From Streptomyces sp. NRRL B-1140 (lineage in GTDB: Bacteria > Actinomycetota > Actinomycetes > Streptomycetales > Streptomycetaceae), in assembly GCF_001280065.1 (NCBI RefSeq), contig NZ_LGEA01000111.1, positions 1 to 50,392 of the forward strand: a DNA stretch of 50,392 nt. The letters are read 5' to 3'. Every line of letters starts with the position of its first letter. The stretch's first letter is position 1. Below, piece after piece: positions 26,638 through 36,527 of the stretch. The translations under genes were made by a program, and so were the position numbers. The notes beneath the pieces are model-generated. The model worked only from the letters and a program-made list of their open reading frames with translations. It did no database searches and was not told the origin of the DNA.

Positions 26638-29600
26638 ATGAAATCCCTCGGCATACCCGGCTCTGGCCCGGGCCGCAGGAGCGGGACCACCAGACGCTGG
26701 TCCCGCCGCCTGGCCGCCGCCACCGGACTGGCCATGCTCCCCGGCCTGCTCACACCCGTAGCATTCGGCGCTGAGCCCGATCCCCTGGGCGCTCCCCGCC
26801 TGCAAAAGCCCCGCTCGGCCAAGGTCAGCCCGTTCACCGCGAAGGTGAACAAGAAGGCCGCCGCCACGGTGAAAAAGTCCGAAGAAGCGGACCAGACAGC
26901 GATCGCCCGCGCACACCGTGACCGGTCGAAGCGGACTACGTGGCCCAAGGCCGGCAAAGCATTGATGAACCTGCCGGCCAAGGGCACCGCCAAAGCCACC
27001 CCCGGGTCCCTGCCCATCACCCTGACTGTCCCGGGCAAGAACCAGACGGCTGAGCCCGTCACGGTTGAGGTCCTCGGCCAAAAGACGGCGGCGAAGCTCG
27101 GTGTCAAGGGCGTCGCCCTGAAACTTACGGGCCCCAAGAACGGCGGCAAGACGCGGCTGGGCCTGGACTACTCGGCCTTCGCCTCCGCCTACGGAGGCGA
27201 CTGGGCCGGCCGCCTGCAACTGACGCGTCTGCCCGGCTGTTCGCTGACGGATCCGGCATCGGCGAAATGCCGCAAACGCCTCACACTCGATTCAACCAAT
27301 GATCGCTCCAAGAGCCAGGTATCGGCGCCTATCAACCTGCCGTCCTCGGGCACGCCGGTGATGCTGGCGCTGGCGGCCGGGACTCAGTCCGGAGCCGGCG
27401 ACTACAAGGCAACCCCGCTGTCGGCCTCCTCGACCTGGGAAGCGGGCGGCTCGTCGGGCACGTTCACTTGGTCCTACCCGTTGCGGGTGCCGCCGGCCGC
27501 GGCCGGGCCCCAGCCGGACCTGTCCATCTCGTACGACTCCGGCGCCGTCGACGGACGCACCGCGAGCACCAACAACCAAGGCAGCCAGATCGGCGAGGGC
27601 TTCGACCTGACCTCGTCCTACATCGAGCGCAAGTACGGCTCCTGTGACGACGACGGCCAGGACGACAAGTTCGACCTGTGCTGGAAGTACGACAACGCCT
27701 CCCTCGTCCTCAACGGCCAGGCCACCGAGTTGGTCAAGGACGACACCACCGGCAAATGGCGGCTGAAGAACGACGATGCCTCCACCGTCACCCGCTCCAC
27801 CGACGCCGACAACGGTGACGACAACGGCGAGTACTGGACGGTCATCACCGGCGACGGCACCAAGTACGTCTTCGGCCTGAACAAACTCGAGGGCGCCGGA
27901 ACCGACGACCGCACCCGGTCGGTGTGGACTGTACCCGTCTTCGGCGACGACGAAGGCGAGCCCGGCTACGCAGACGGCACCAGCTTCTCCGGCCGCGCCA
28001 AGCCCCAGGCCTGGCGGTGGAACCTCGACTACGTCGAAGACACACACGACAACGCCATGTCCTACTGGTACACAGCCGAACACAACAACTACGACAAACT
28101 CGGCAACGACAACACTGGCACCGACTACGTCCGCGGTGGCTACCTCAAGGAGATCCGCTACGGCCAGCGTGCCGGCGCCTTGTTCTCTGGCTCTCCCGTC
28201 GCTTCGAACAAGGTGGTCCTCAACTACGCGGAACGCTGCCTCGCCTCCGGCACCGGTTGTGACTCGCTGACTGAGGACAAGCGGGACAACTGGCCAGATG
28301 TGCCGTTCGACGCGGTCTGCAAGGACGACGACAAGTGCACCGGCAATACCGGCCCGACGTTCTTCACCCGCAAGCGGCTGAGCACCGTCACCACCTATGC
28401 GTGGAATGCGGCGGCCACGACTCCCGCCTTCGACCCGGTGGACGTCTGGTCTCTGAAGCAGAACTACCTGGACCCGGGTGACACCGGTGATTCGACGGAT
28501 CAGTCGCTGTGGCTGGACGAGATTAAGCACACCGGCAAGCGTGGCGCCGACCTGTCGTTGGACCCCGTCAAGTTCACGCACGAGATGCGGGCCAACCGGG
28601 TCGACGGAACTGACGACATCCTGCCCTTGCACAAGCCACGTCTGAAGAGTGTCACCTCCGAGGCCGGCGCGAAGACTATCGTCACCTACCTAGACGCCGA
28701 CTGCGTCGCCGGCCAGACCATGCCGAAGGCCGACCGGAACATCAAGCGCTGCTACCCGGTGTACTGGTCTCCCAACGGCGAGAAGGACCCCATTCTCGAC
28801 TGGTTCCAGAAGTACCCGGTGAGCTCGGTGCAGACCGTCGATGAGCGCGGCGGCTCGGAGGCGCTAGAGGACACCTACCAGTACAGCGGCGGCGGCGCCT
28901 GGCACTACGACGAGGACCCGCTCACCCCGGCCAAGGAGCGCACCTGGTCCGTCTGGCGCGGCTTTGAGAAAGTCATCCACCTCGCCGGCATTTCGACGGG
29001 AACCCAGAGCAAGACGGTCACCGTGTACCTACGCGGCATGCAAGGCGACCGCGTCCTGGGACCGGACGGCAAGACACCCGATTCAGACGCCCGCAAGACG
29101 GCAGAAGTCACCGGCATTAAGGCTGGCAAGATCACCGACTCCGACCAGTACGCGGGTTTCACCCGCGAGACGGTCACCTACAATGGCGCCGCCGAAGTCG
29201 CCGGCACGATCAACGATCCCTGGTCAAAGCGGACGGCAACCCAGCACAAGTCGTACGCGGACATCGAGGCGTACTACGTCCGCACCGGCGCCACCCATTC
29301 CAGCACCAACATCACCAGCAAGCTCGACCCATACGACCGGGTGCGCACGGTGAAGACCACCTTCGACGACTACGGCATGGCCGCCACCGTCGAAGACCAA
29401 GGCGACACCGCGGCTCCCGGCGATGAGAAGTGCACCCGCACCTGGTACGCCCGCAACGACGCCAAGGGCATCAACTCCCTGGCATCGCGCACCCGGACAG
29501 TGGCCAAGCCCTGCTCCACGGCCGAGTCGGCACTCGACTTGCCGGCGGACTCCAGCCGCCCCGGCGACGTCATCGCCGACACCGCCACCGTCTACGACGA

Positions 29601-32600
29601 CGCGACAGCCACCGTCTGGTCGGCCGCCCAGACACCCACTAAGGGAGACCCGACCTGGACCGGACGGGCCAAGGGCTACGGCAGTGACGATGCGCCCGCC
29701 TGGCAGAAGGTGGCCACCTCGACCTTCGACACGCTCGGCCGCCCGCTGATCGTCAAGAACACCAACGGCCTGCAGGTCTCCAGGACCACCTACACGCCGA
29801 CCGCAACCGGCCCTCTGACCACGACCGCTGCCGAAGACGCCAAGCTGTACAAGACGACGACCACCGTCGACTTCGCCACAGGCACGCCACGGAAGGTGAC
29901 CGACCCCAACAACAAAATCACAGAGACCGAGTACGACAGCCTCGGGCGCCTGACCAAAGTCTGGCTGCCGAACCGCCTCAAGGCACTGAACAAGACGCCG
30001 AACCAGGTCCACGCCTACAACGTCACCAGCTCCGCAATGTCCTGGGTATCCACCGGGACCTTGAAGGGCGACGGCTCCGGCTACAACACCAGCTATACCT
30101 TCTACGACTCACTGCTGCGCACCCGCCAGACCCAGTCCCCGACCCCGCAGGGCGGTCGGCTCGTCTCGCTGAAGCTATACGACACCAGGGGCCTGGAGGT
30201 TAGCCAGCAATCAGATATCTGGGACAGTAGTTCAGCCCCCGCTCCCATGCCGGTGGAAATCTCCGCGGGTCAGGCGCCGATTCAGACGGACACCACGTAC
30301 GACGGCGCTGGCCGCCCGATCAAGGCGGTCACCAAGGCTCACGGCGTTACGCGCTGGACGACGACTACGTCCCACTCCGGTGACACGGTCAGCACCAGCG
30401 CCCCCAACGGCGGCCAGGCCACCGCAGTGGTGACCAACGCCCTGGGCCAGACGACCGAACGCCGTGAGTACGGCGGCCCGCAGCCGACGGGGACCGACTT
30501 CACCAAGACCGCACTCACCTACACCCCGGCAGGCCAGCAGGACACCATCACGGGCCCTGACCAAGCTAAGTGGTCCTACACCTACGACCTGTTCGGCCGG
30601 CAGGTCACGGCCACTGACCCGGACAAGGGCAAGAGCGCCACCGAGTACAACGCCCTCGACCAGGTCGTCAGCACCACGCCGAACGCCGACACGAACAAGA
30701 AGCTGCTCTACGACTACGACGATCTCGGCCGCAAGACGGGCATGTGGCAGGTCGCCAAGACGGACAGCAACAAGCTCGCAGCCTGGACGTTCGACACCCT
30801 CGCCAAAGGTCAGCAGGACGCCGCGGTCCGCTACGACGGCGGCTTGGCCGGCAAGGCGTACACCCAGAAGGTCACCGCCTACGACAACCTCTACCAGGTC
30901 ACCGGCAGCCAGCTGCTTCTGCCCGACACCGAACCGCTGGTGACGGCAGGCGTCCCGAAAACCATGTCATTCAGCACGGGCTTTAATCTGGACGGGACGA
31001 CCAGCCAGTACGCCTCGCCCGCGATCGGTGGACTGCCCACCGAGACGGTCTCTTACGAGTACGACTCGACCGGCCACCAGATCAGCTCCAAGGGCACCAC
31101 CGGCTACCTCCAAGGCGCGACGTTCTCCCCGCAAGGCGATCTCGGCCAACTCGCTCTCGGCATGGACCCCGCTGACTCGTCGAAGAAGGCGTACCTCAAC
31201 TGGTCCTATGAGCCGGGCACCCGGCGACTCAGCAGCGCCTACGTCACCGATGACGTACACGGCTACATGCCGCAGGAGTTGAAATTCACCCGGGACGACG
31301 CCGGTAACGTCACGTCGATCTTCGACGGCACCACCCAGGGCGGAACGACCAAGACGGACTTCCAGTGCTTCGCCTACGACGGCCACAGACGTATGGCCGA
31401 AGCCTGGACACCGAAGACGGCCGACTGTGCGGCAACGGGGCGCGTGACGTCCAACATCGACGGCTCTGCCCCCTATTGGACCTCGTACACCTACAGCGCA
31501 GCGGGGCAACGCAAGACTGAGACCAAGCACACCTCAACAGGTGACCACACCACCAACTACACCTACGACACGACGAAGGACAACAAGCCACACACACTGG
31601 ACGTCACCACTGGCGCCCGGGCCAGCAGCTACACCTACGACATCAGTGGCAACACAACGTCCCGCCCCGGCCCCACGGCGCAGCAGACACTGGCCTGGAG
31701 CGCCGAAGGCAAAGTGACCAAACTCACCGAAAGCGCGAAGGAGACCACCTACCTCTACGACGCGTCCGGCGAACTGCTGCTCCGTAGGGCCAAGGGCGAC
31801 GGTGACACCGTCCTCTATCTGCCCGGCGGGAATGAGGTCCGCCTAACCGTCAAGGGCACAACGAAGATCCTCTCCGGAGCCCGCTACTACACCGCCAACG
31901 CCCAGACCATCGCGGTGCGCACGGCGGTCTCGGGTACCTCCGGCACGAAGCTCAACTTCCTGGCCGCAGATCACCACGGCACGTCGAGCGTCGCCCTGGA
32001 CGCGACCACGTATGCGGTCACCAAGCGCTACAGCACCCCCTTCGGTGACACGCGGGGCACGAAGGCGAGCACCTGGCCTGATGACAAAGCCTTCTTGGGC
32101 AAGCCAGCCGACGGAGGAACCGGTCTTACCCACATTGGCGCCCGCGAGTACGACCCATCAGTCGGCCAGTTCATCAGCGTCGACCCGCTACTCACACTCG
32201 ATCAACATCAGTCCCTCAACGGATACGCCTACGCCAACCAGCATCCGGCCACGAGCAGCGACCCGACTGGTCTGTGTGATGACCCGGTAGGGAACGGACA
32301 TTGTCGGCCAGGGAAGATCGGCAAAGAAGCAGTAGACCCCGCCTACCCCCCAAACCTCAACCCGCCGGCATCTACGGGGCGAAACGGCGGGACGGCCAAG
32401 ACCAAGAGTACTGGTCAGTCGATGTACAACTACAGCACGGGCGAAACGCTGGCGTGTGCTTACGGTCACTGCATCGGCCATGTCGATTCCACGGACACTG
32501 AACTTAATTTCGGCAACTATCTTTCAAGTCTCCTGTCTAATGGAGACTTCTGGTCTGGACTCATCGAGACCGCCGGCGGGGCATTTGGGACCGCCGGAGG

Positions 32601-33117
32601 CGGCGTACTTTTTGTCTCTGGAGTCGTCGAATGCGGAGTCGGCGTCCTGTGTGCAGCCGGAGTTCCTTCCATGGCTGGCGGCGGCGGACTCGTCGTTGCC
32701 GGAGGGGGGATGATCGATTCCGGTTCGGATAAACTGGGACAAGCGTTCCGTGAAGCCGATGGCGCCAAGGGGGGGCGAGCGGCGCAGGAACACGGTGACG
32801 CCTACGAAGGATTCCTTCACGAGAAGCTTGGCGGCGGCGGAGGTTTTTCTGAGAAGGGTCGCCAGTTCGATGGTGCCTACGTAGACCCAACGACCGGACG
32901 AGGCACATGGTATGAGGCGAAATCGGGTAAGTTCTTCGAGAACACCCTGAAAGACCCTAAGCGCCTGAGCAAGTTCTATTCCACCGAGGGGCAGAAGTCC
33001 GGGATAGCTCAGGAGGCCGGCATCGACTACAAGGTGATATCTGAGAATCCCATACCCGCTCAGATTACGAACTGGCTCAACAAGAAGGGAATCCCGTGGG
33101 AAGTAATCTCAAGATAG
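26638..33117 (+). CDS. Exported RHS-repeat polymorphic toxin with a nuclease-like C-terminus
   Basis: 2159 residues; ATG at 26638 with GGAAG upstream. A signal peptide (Arg-rich, then LAAATGLAMLPGLLTPVAFG) predicts export. An SpvB/RHS-type N-terminal half (LRVPPAAAGPQPDLSISYDS) is followed by YD..GR repeats (EYDSLGRLTKV, YTYDLFGRQVTATD, YDYDDLGRKTG). The RHS-associated core closes at about 1830-1880 with GAREYDPSVGQFISVDPL and NGYAYANQHPATSSDPTGL. Then comes a glycine-rich hydrophobic segment (about 1984-2025). The last 108 residues carry Glu2057, Asp2078 (RQFDGAYVD) and Glu2093-x-Lys2095 (TWYEAKSG), the spacing of a PD-(D/E)xK nuclease. GC falls markedly after the core, as is usual for exchangeable toxin tips. 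DNA or RNA cleavage in competing cells is inferred. Confidence 0.85.
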   Translation: MKSLGIPGSGPGRRSGTTRRWSRRLAAATGLAMLPGLLTPVAFGAEPDPLGAPRLQKPRSAKVSPFTAKVNKKAAATVKKSEEADQTAIARAHRDRSKRTTWPKAGKALMNLPAKGTAKATPGSLPITLTVPGKNQTAEPVTVEVLGQKTAAKLGVKGVALKLTGPKNGGKTRLGLDYSAFASAYGGDWAGRLQLTRLPGCSLTDPASAKCRKRLTLDSTNDRSKSQVSAPINLPSSGTPVMLALAAGTQSGAGDYKATPLSASSTWEAGGSSGTFTWSYPLRVPPAAAGPQPDLSISYDSGAVDGRTASTNNQGSQIGEGFDLTSSYIERKYGSCDDDGQDDKFDLCWKYDNASLVLNGQATELVKDDTTGKWRLKNDDASTVTRSTDADNGDDNGEYWTVITGDGTKYVFGLNKLEGAGTDDRTRSVWTVPVFGDDEGEPGYADGTSFSGRAKPQAWRWNLDYVEDTHDNAMSYWYTAEHNNYDKLGNDNTGTDYVRGGYLKEIRYGQRAGALFSGSPVASNKVVLNYAERCLASGTGCDSLTEDKRDNWPDVPFDAVCKDDDKCTGNTGPTFFTRKRLSTVTTYAWNAAATTPAFDPVDVWSLKQNYLDPGDTGDSTDQSLWLDEIKHTGKRGADLSLDPVKFTHEMRANRVDGTDDILPLHKPRLKSVTSEAGAKTIVTYLDADCVAGQTMPKADRNIKRCYPVYWSPNGEKDPILDWFQKYPVSSVQTVDERGGSEALEDTYQYSGGGAWHYDEDPLTPAKERTWSVWRGFEKVIHLAGISTGTQSKTVTVYLRGMQGDRVLGPDGKTPDSDARKTAEVTGIKAGKITDSDQYAGFTRETVTYNGAAEVAGTINDPWSKRTATQHKSYADIEAYYVRTGATHSSTNITSKLDPYDRVRTVKTTFDDYGMAATVEDQGDTAAPGDEKCTRTWYARNDAKGINSLASRTRTVAKPCSTAESALDLPADSSRPGDVIADTATVYDDATATVWSAAQTPTKGDPTWTGRAKGYGSDDAPAWQKVATSTFDTLGRPLIVKNTNGLQVSRTTYTPTATGPLTTTAAEDAKLYKTTTTVDFATGTPRKVTDPNNKITETEYDSLGRLTKVWLPNRLKALNKTPNQVHAYNVTSSAMSWVSTGTLKGDGSGYNTSYTFYDSLLRTRQTQSPTPQGGRLVSLKLYDTRGLEVSQQSDIWDSSSAPAPMPVEISAGQAPIQTDTTYDGAGRPIKAVTKAHGVTRWTTTTSHSGDTVSTSAPNGGQATAVVTNALGQTTERREYGGPQPTGTDFTKTALTYTPAGQQDTITGPDQAKWSYTYDLFGRQVTATDPDKGKSATEYNALDQVVSTTPNADTNKKLLYDYDDLGRKTGMWQVAKTDSNKLAAWTFDTLAKGQQDAAVRYDGGLAGKAYTQKVTAYDNLYQVTGSQLLLPDTEPLVTAGVPKTMSFSTGFNLDGTTSQYASPAIGGLPTETVSYEYDSTGHQISSKGTTGYLQGATFSPQGDLGQLALGMDPADSSKKAYLNWSYEPGTRRLSSAYVTDDVHGYMPQELKFTRDDAGNVTSIFDGTTQGGTTKTDFQCFAYDGHRRMAEAWTPKTADCAATGRVTSNIDGSAPYWTSYTYSAAGQRKTETKHTSTGDHTTNYTYDTTKDNKPHTLDVTTGARASSYTYDISGNTTSRPGPTAQQTLAWSAEGKVTKLTESAKETTYLYDASGELLLRRAKGDGDTVLYLPGGNEVRLTVKGTTKILSGARYYTANAQTIAVRTAVSGTSGTKLNFLAADHHGTSSVALDATTYAVTKRYSTPFGDTRGTKASTWPDDKAFLGKPADGGTGLTHIGAREYDPSVGQFISVDPLLTLDQHQSLNGYAYANQHPATSSDPTGLCDDPVGNGHCRPGKIGKEAVDPAYPPNLNPPASTGRNGGTAKTKSTGQSMYNYSTGETLACAYGHCIGHVDSTDTELNFGNYLSSLLSNGDFWSGLIETAGGAFGTAGGGVLFVSGVVECGVGVLCAAGVPSMAGGGGLVVAGGGMIDSGSDKLGQAFREADGAKGGRAAQEHGDAYEGFLHEKLGGGGGFSEKGRQFDGAYVDPTTGRGTWYEAKSGKFFENTLKDPKRLSKFYSTEGQKSGIAQEAGIDYKVISENPIPAQITNWLNKKGIPWEVISR

Positions 33118-33142
33118 CCGAACCGGCGGAGGAGGTGAGATC

Positions 33143-33571
33143 ATGAGTCGATCGGTTGATATCGACTTCACCTTCAACGGATCCATTGATGCTCCGACTT
33201 TCGTGCGAGCCCTATTGGGGGGTGGCCTGAGAGCATCAAGAGACGGGAAGGTGACATACCTCATCGATGAGGACGGTATGTTCGACTGGGGAAACGCGCC
33301 CAGTTCTCATCTGAATGAGATCTTGTCGAGGATGGAGAAAAGCAGTTCAGCGGGTCGAACCGTGGGAATCACGCTTCTCTTCACCGGTGAACACGGAGGT
33401 GATTTCCTGATTCACCCGGATCGAACTTCTGCTTCTTTCGTGATCGGAATCAACCCCAAACCTCTCGCGGGCTCCCAGAAGTTCTGTGACCTTGGCTGGT
33501 ACCTGGCGCAACTGGTCCCAGTGTTTGAGCCTCTAGGTTTGTCGGACATTGAGGCGCGTGACTCGGTGTAA
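33143..33571 (+). CDS. Probable immunity protein for the RHS toxin
   Basis: Predicted 142 residues; a strong site (GGAGGAGGTGAG) precedes the ATG at 33143, which is 25 bases after the toxin stop. The protein is soluble and acidic, with no signal peptide or membrane segment (SVDIDFTFNGSIDAPTFVRA, GITLLFTGEHGGDFLIH, CDLGWYLAQLVPVFEPLGL). It has the same lowered GC as the toxin tip. Position, size and composition fit a cognate immunity protein that would neutralise the toxin in the cytoplasm. I do not recognise the immunity family, so the assignment rests on context. Confidence 0.65.
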   Translation: MSRSVDIDFTFNGSIDAPTFVRALLGGGLRASRDGKVTYLIDEDGMFDWGNAPSSHLNEILSRMEKSSSAGRTVGITLLFTGEHGGDFLIHPDRTSASFVIGINPKPLAGSQKFCDLGWYLAQLVPVFEPLGLSDIEARDSV

Positions 33572-33594
33572 GGGGAACGTGCTTAGTTCTTGGT

Positions 33595-33629
33595 GAGGGC
33601 TCAGGAGGAATGTCCTGCCCTGAGCCCTC
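33595..33629 (+). terminator. Terminator after the toxin-immunity pair
   Basis: GAGGGCTCAGG (33595-33605) pairs perfectly with CCTGAGCCCTC (33619-33629) across a 13-base loop, starting 24 bases after the immunity stop. No strong T-run follows, which is common in high-GC actinobacteria. It closes the LamG-RHS-immunity unit. Confidence 0.65.
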
Positions 33630-33736
33630 GCTGTAATTCCATAGGAACATCCGGCGGGAGCGTTGCGCTGGGCGGTGATTTAAGCGCACCGGCATATAAT
33701 TCCGCCGGGGAAACTGCAGCTTGCTCCCCGCCAGGG

Positions 33737-34312
33737 TCACTTCCTGCTTCGCCCTCTGGACTGTGTCGGTTGCAGGTGCGCTGTGGCGGCCGGTTGGTGC
33801 TGCGTGGTCTGCTTTGCCTGTTGGAACGCGCGGCGTCCCGTGACCTCCCGGTCGTACAGCTGCGGGTACTTCTCGGCGATCGTGGCGCGCAGGGTCTTCT
33901 CGGCGCGGGCGTCGGCGGCCTGGGCGCGGTGACTGGCGGCGTAGGCCCGGAACTCGCCTGCCCTGCGGGTGGCGCGGCCGACGTCGTCGCGGTCCCGCTT
34001 GTCCATGCTGTGGCCGCGCTGCTCGGCTTCGGAGCGCATCTCCACGAGCCGCTCGGCGACCTTCTCCACGTGGTCGGGCACCGGTGTGCTCGCCACACCG
34101 AAGCTCTCGGCGAAGCGGCTCTGCCGCACCACGTCTCATGCCTCGGCCAGGGCCTGCCGGGCGTCCTGCCTCGCGTCGGCCTCCATCTGGAGGTACCCGG
34201 CGCGCTCCCTGGACAGGTGCCCGGTCAGCTCGCGGTACTCCTTCAGCGACGTCCCCGCCAGGCGCAGTGCGATGCGGCTCTTGCCCTCGCTCTCGGCCCC
34301 AGGGGAGTAATT
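33737..34312 (-). pseudogene. Unrecognised helical protein gene with an in-frame stop
   Basis: Leftward coding sequence runs from about 34312 (YSPGAESEGKSRIALRLAGT, LKEYRELTGHLSRERAGYLQ, QDARQALAEA) to a TGA at 34136-34138, then on in the same frame (VVRQSRFAESFGVASTPVPD, EKVAERLVEMRSEAEQRGHS, RATRRAGEFRAYAASHRAQA) to a stop at 33737. No start codon is available upstream in this frame; a shorter product from the GTG at 34132 (131 residues) is possible. The protein is highly charged and helical, like the accessory or C-terminal part of a mobilisation protein, but I cannot name the family. Confidence 0.5.
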
Positions 34313-34637
34313 GGCCCCCTTTCATCCGTACGAAGCCGGGGACGTTCATGTGTACACCGACAGTTCCTGCCCGTGCCGTGGGTGTTCACGGGATCCGGGC
34401 GCAGCAATCCGCGCCACTGTGGAGGCATCCTTCCACCGGCAGATACGGCATCTGCACGGCGCCAGGGCAGGCGTCGGGCGCCACCACCACGCCGGACCAC
34501 CTTCAGGACCGGGCCGCATCTGGCGCCGTGCCCGTTGGCCTGTGTCGTTCTGGCCGACGTCCTGCAGGCGGGACATGAACCTCAGGAACGCGCACGGCAG
34601 CTGGCGTGCACTGGTGAACGGGTACGTCGCGGGAAAA
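34313..34637. other. Non-coding gap
   Basis: Frames exist on both strands but none has a ribosome site or familiar motif. It probably contains the lost start region of the broken gene to its left. Nothing else was recognised. Confidence 0.4.
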
Positions 34638-34672
34638 GGCCGGTGAGCAGGACCAGAACCTGCTCACCGGCC
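34638..34672 (-). terminator. Intrinsic terminator of the lectin gene
   Basis: A perfect 14-bp stem (34638-34651 with 34659-34672) and 7-base loop lie 26 bases downstream of the stop at 34699. On the minus strand it is followed directly by TTTTCCC. Stem plus T-run is a classic factor-independent terminator, rare in so clear a form in this GC-rich window. Confidence 0.85.
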
Positions 34673-34698
34673 ACCGACGTCCTCCTGCCCTGCTCGGG

Positions 34699-35181
34699 TC
34701 ACTTCTTCCCGCGAGGAGTGCGCCAACGCCAGAACTGGTCGGTCCAGGGGCCGAACTGTTCTACCTCCAGCGTCGTCTCGCCTTCCTGTCGGCCTTCCTT
34801 GGGACAGATGACCAGCTGGTTGTCCAGCATGGAGGCGATCACGAAGTCAGCTTGCGCGGTGTCCGGGGAGATCAGACGCCAGCACTGGGCGGGTGCTCCC
34901 GCCCCGCTGGGGTGCGTGTAGGTGACGGCAGTGTTCGCCGAGGGCTTCGACAGCGTGATGTACCGGTCGTACTTGCGGTTCCTGATCTGCACGACCCGGT
35001 CCTGGCCGTTAACCGGCTCGAAGACCCACTGCACATTCTCCTCTTCCTCGGATGCGGCGCCGTAGCGCCACAACCGCAACTCAACATCCTCGTTCTTGCG
35101 GAACATCGGGGTGATGTAGAGGCCACTGACGCTGTGCTGGATCAGCTGTGGAACCTTCTCCGGGATCATCTTGTTGACCAT
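34699..35181 (-). CDS. Ricin-type beta-trefoil lectin-like protein
   Basis: Predicted 160 residues; ATG at 35181 with GAAGGAGGG upstream. The protein starts MVNKMIPEKVPQLIQHSVSG without a signal peptide. Lectin-like repeats are visible as GLYITP with QWVFEPVNGQDRVVQIRNRK, YDRYITLSKPSANTAV with CWRLI, and DNQLVICP with QFWRW: three units, each ending in an aromatic Q.W/C.W-type motif as in RICIN domains. It is probably a cytoplasmic or non-classically exported carbohydrate-binding protein; the ligand is unknown. It is monocistronic, with its own terminator, in a region of broken genes, and appears intact. Confidence 0.75.
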   Translation of the reverse strand: MVNKMIPEKVPQLIQHSVSGLYITPMFRKNEDVELRLWRYGAASEEEENVQWVFEPVNGQDRVVQIRNRKYDRYITLSKPSANTAVTYTHPSGAGAPAQCWRLISPDTAQADFVIASMLDNQLVICPKEGRQEGETTLEVEQFGPWTDQFWRWRTPRGKK

Positions 35182-35482
35182 GAAGCGGCCCTCCTTCGCT
35201 GGTAACTGGTGATCACGAAGGGTATCCGCCCGGCCACCTTCAGGAGTCGGCTGCCGCCCGGAAGATCGTTTCTCCATCAGGGACGAACACCCGCTCGGCC
35301 GAGTGTCCAAAGCCTGCAACAGGCCATCGCCGATCCGGCACGGGCTGACGCAGGTGTACCAGCCGGCCTCTGATGACCGGCGTCTGCCCAGCCTGCGAGC
35401 AGACACGGGCCCATCGCACTGAGCGGCCGGAGAAAGACGGGGTCTGTCAGGGCGCGGGTGTGTAGGTGACGGTCTGGTCGGG

Positions 35483-35580
35483 GCAGGCACTTGGCTCGCC
35501 ACCACCGGCGGCAACGACAAGAGCGTGCGGATCTGGAATGTCGCCCAAGGAGCCAATACGGCGACCGGAGAAGCGACACA
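35483..35580 (+). pseudogene. WD40-repeat fragment
   Basis: The frame reads AGTWLATTGGNDKSVRIWNV, then AQGANTATG. GT.LAT.G.DK.VRIW is one complete WD40 blade end. No start, no neighbouring blades and no stop in context are present. It is a scrap of a larger WD40 protein, perhaps of a signalling or defence type. Confidence 0.6.
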
Positions 35581-36119
35581 ACTCGGCTCGGCGGCTGCTC
35601 ACGTCGCGGGCACGTTTGCAACTCCCGCATGGCGCGCTCGCTGGTGTTGGGCGAAGATCGCTTGGTTTCGTGCAGGTCCTGGGCGCGGCGGTGGACCGGG
35701 CCGGTGCGGTAGTCGTCCCACTAGTGCTGTATCTGCGCATCAGGTGAGCAGCCCGCCGCTTCGCCGCCCGCGCGTTCATCCAGTGGTACCGCGACCCGAA
35801 GGCTCGCTCGCCTGCCACGGCAAGTTCGTAATCAGCCCCCCAATCACATGAGTACACCTCCCCTTCGGTTCGCACCAGACCTTCTGCCTGATCGGCAAGA
35901 GGCCGGACTGCGCTCGGCGCGCATCAGGAACGACGCTCCGGGGCGATCTGCGGGGATACCGCCGATCGCCCTTCCACTGTCTCACCACACGACGGTGCCC
36001 AGCCGGAGCGAATCGTCTATGGACGGTTGCTGCGGGGCGCTGCTTACGGCGTTGGCAGCGGCGCGGTCAGCCTAATCATCATGTCGTGGCAAGGTCACTG
36101 ACCTGCGAGTAGATCGCAA

Positions 36120-36146
36120 GATGCCCCCACCCAAGGCGGGGCCATC
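36120..36146. terminator. Weak hairpin
   Basis: GATG-CCCC at 36120-36127 can pair with GGGG-C-CATC at 36138-36146 around a CACCCAAGGC loop. It lies 99 bases beyond the stop of the leftward gene at 36245, so it might end that unit. Confidence 0.3.
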
Positions 36147-36244
36147 TGCATGCCAGGGCAGGACGACAGCAGCGCCTTGGGGCACGACTCAGCGCCCCGA
36201 TCCTCGAACCCCCGAGACACCGATGTGCGCGTCGATGATGCTGG

Positions 36245-36418
36245 CTACAGGAGGCGTTCCAGACAGATGAAGGCGATGCCGATTGCTCCGGTGCCGATGC
36301 CGTAGCAGGCGCCGCGCAGCATGTGGGACAGGGCGATGCGTCGGCGGCGGGCGATCCGCTGCCGGAGCGTGGTGCGTCGTTTCCTGCCTGCGCGGGGTGG
36401 GTGGTCGTTAGGCTGCAT
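36245..36418 (-). CDS. Small basic membrane protein (57 residues)
   Basis: A short frame from an ATG at 36418 with AAAAGGACG upstream to a TAG at 36245-36247. The product has a very basic N-terminus (RAGRKRRTTLRQRIARRRRI) and one hydrophobic segment (GACYGIGTGAIGIAFICLE). This resembles the small membrane proteins of Streptomyces plasmids. It lies 110 bases downstream of the gene at 36528 in the same direction and may be part of that unit. Confidence 0.55.
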   Translation of the reverse strand: MQPNDHPPRAGRKRRTTLRQRIARRRRIALSHMLRGACYGIGTGAIGIAFICLERLL

Positions 36419-36527
36419 GGCAGACGTCCTTTTCTGAAGCGGCGTTGTGTGGGGAGTCCGCCTGGCCGTGGCCTCGGAACCGGTGGCCTGGGCGGGGCTC
36501 CCCTTTTTGCTGTGCTGGATGACCTGG

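Larger units (their letters stand above)
35182..36244. other. Relic-rich stretch without intact genes
   Basis: About 1060 bases. A WD40 scrap lies at 35483-35580. A minus-strand frame from about 35860 (YELAVAGERAFGSRYHWMNA, then RAAKRRAAHLMRRY) has coding-like composition for some 55 residues, then loses it near 35700, so it is a likely fragment of unknown family. The remainder, 35880-36244, shows no recognised feature except a weak hairpin at 36120-36146. Confidence 0.45.

Noticed and set aside
27292..28632. 446-residue Val/Gly-rich minus-strand frame inside the RHS gene
   Set aside because: Antisense to a well-supported RHS region, no start signal and no motif.
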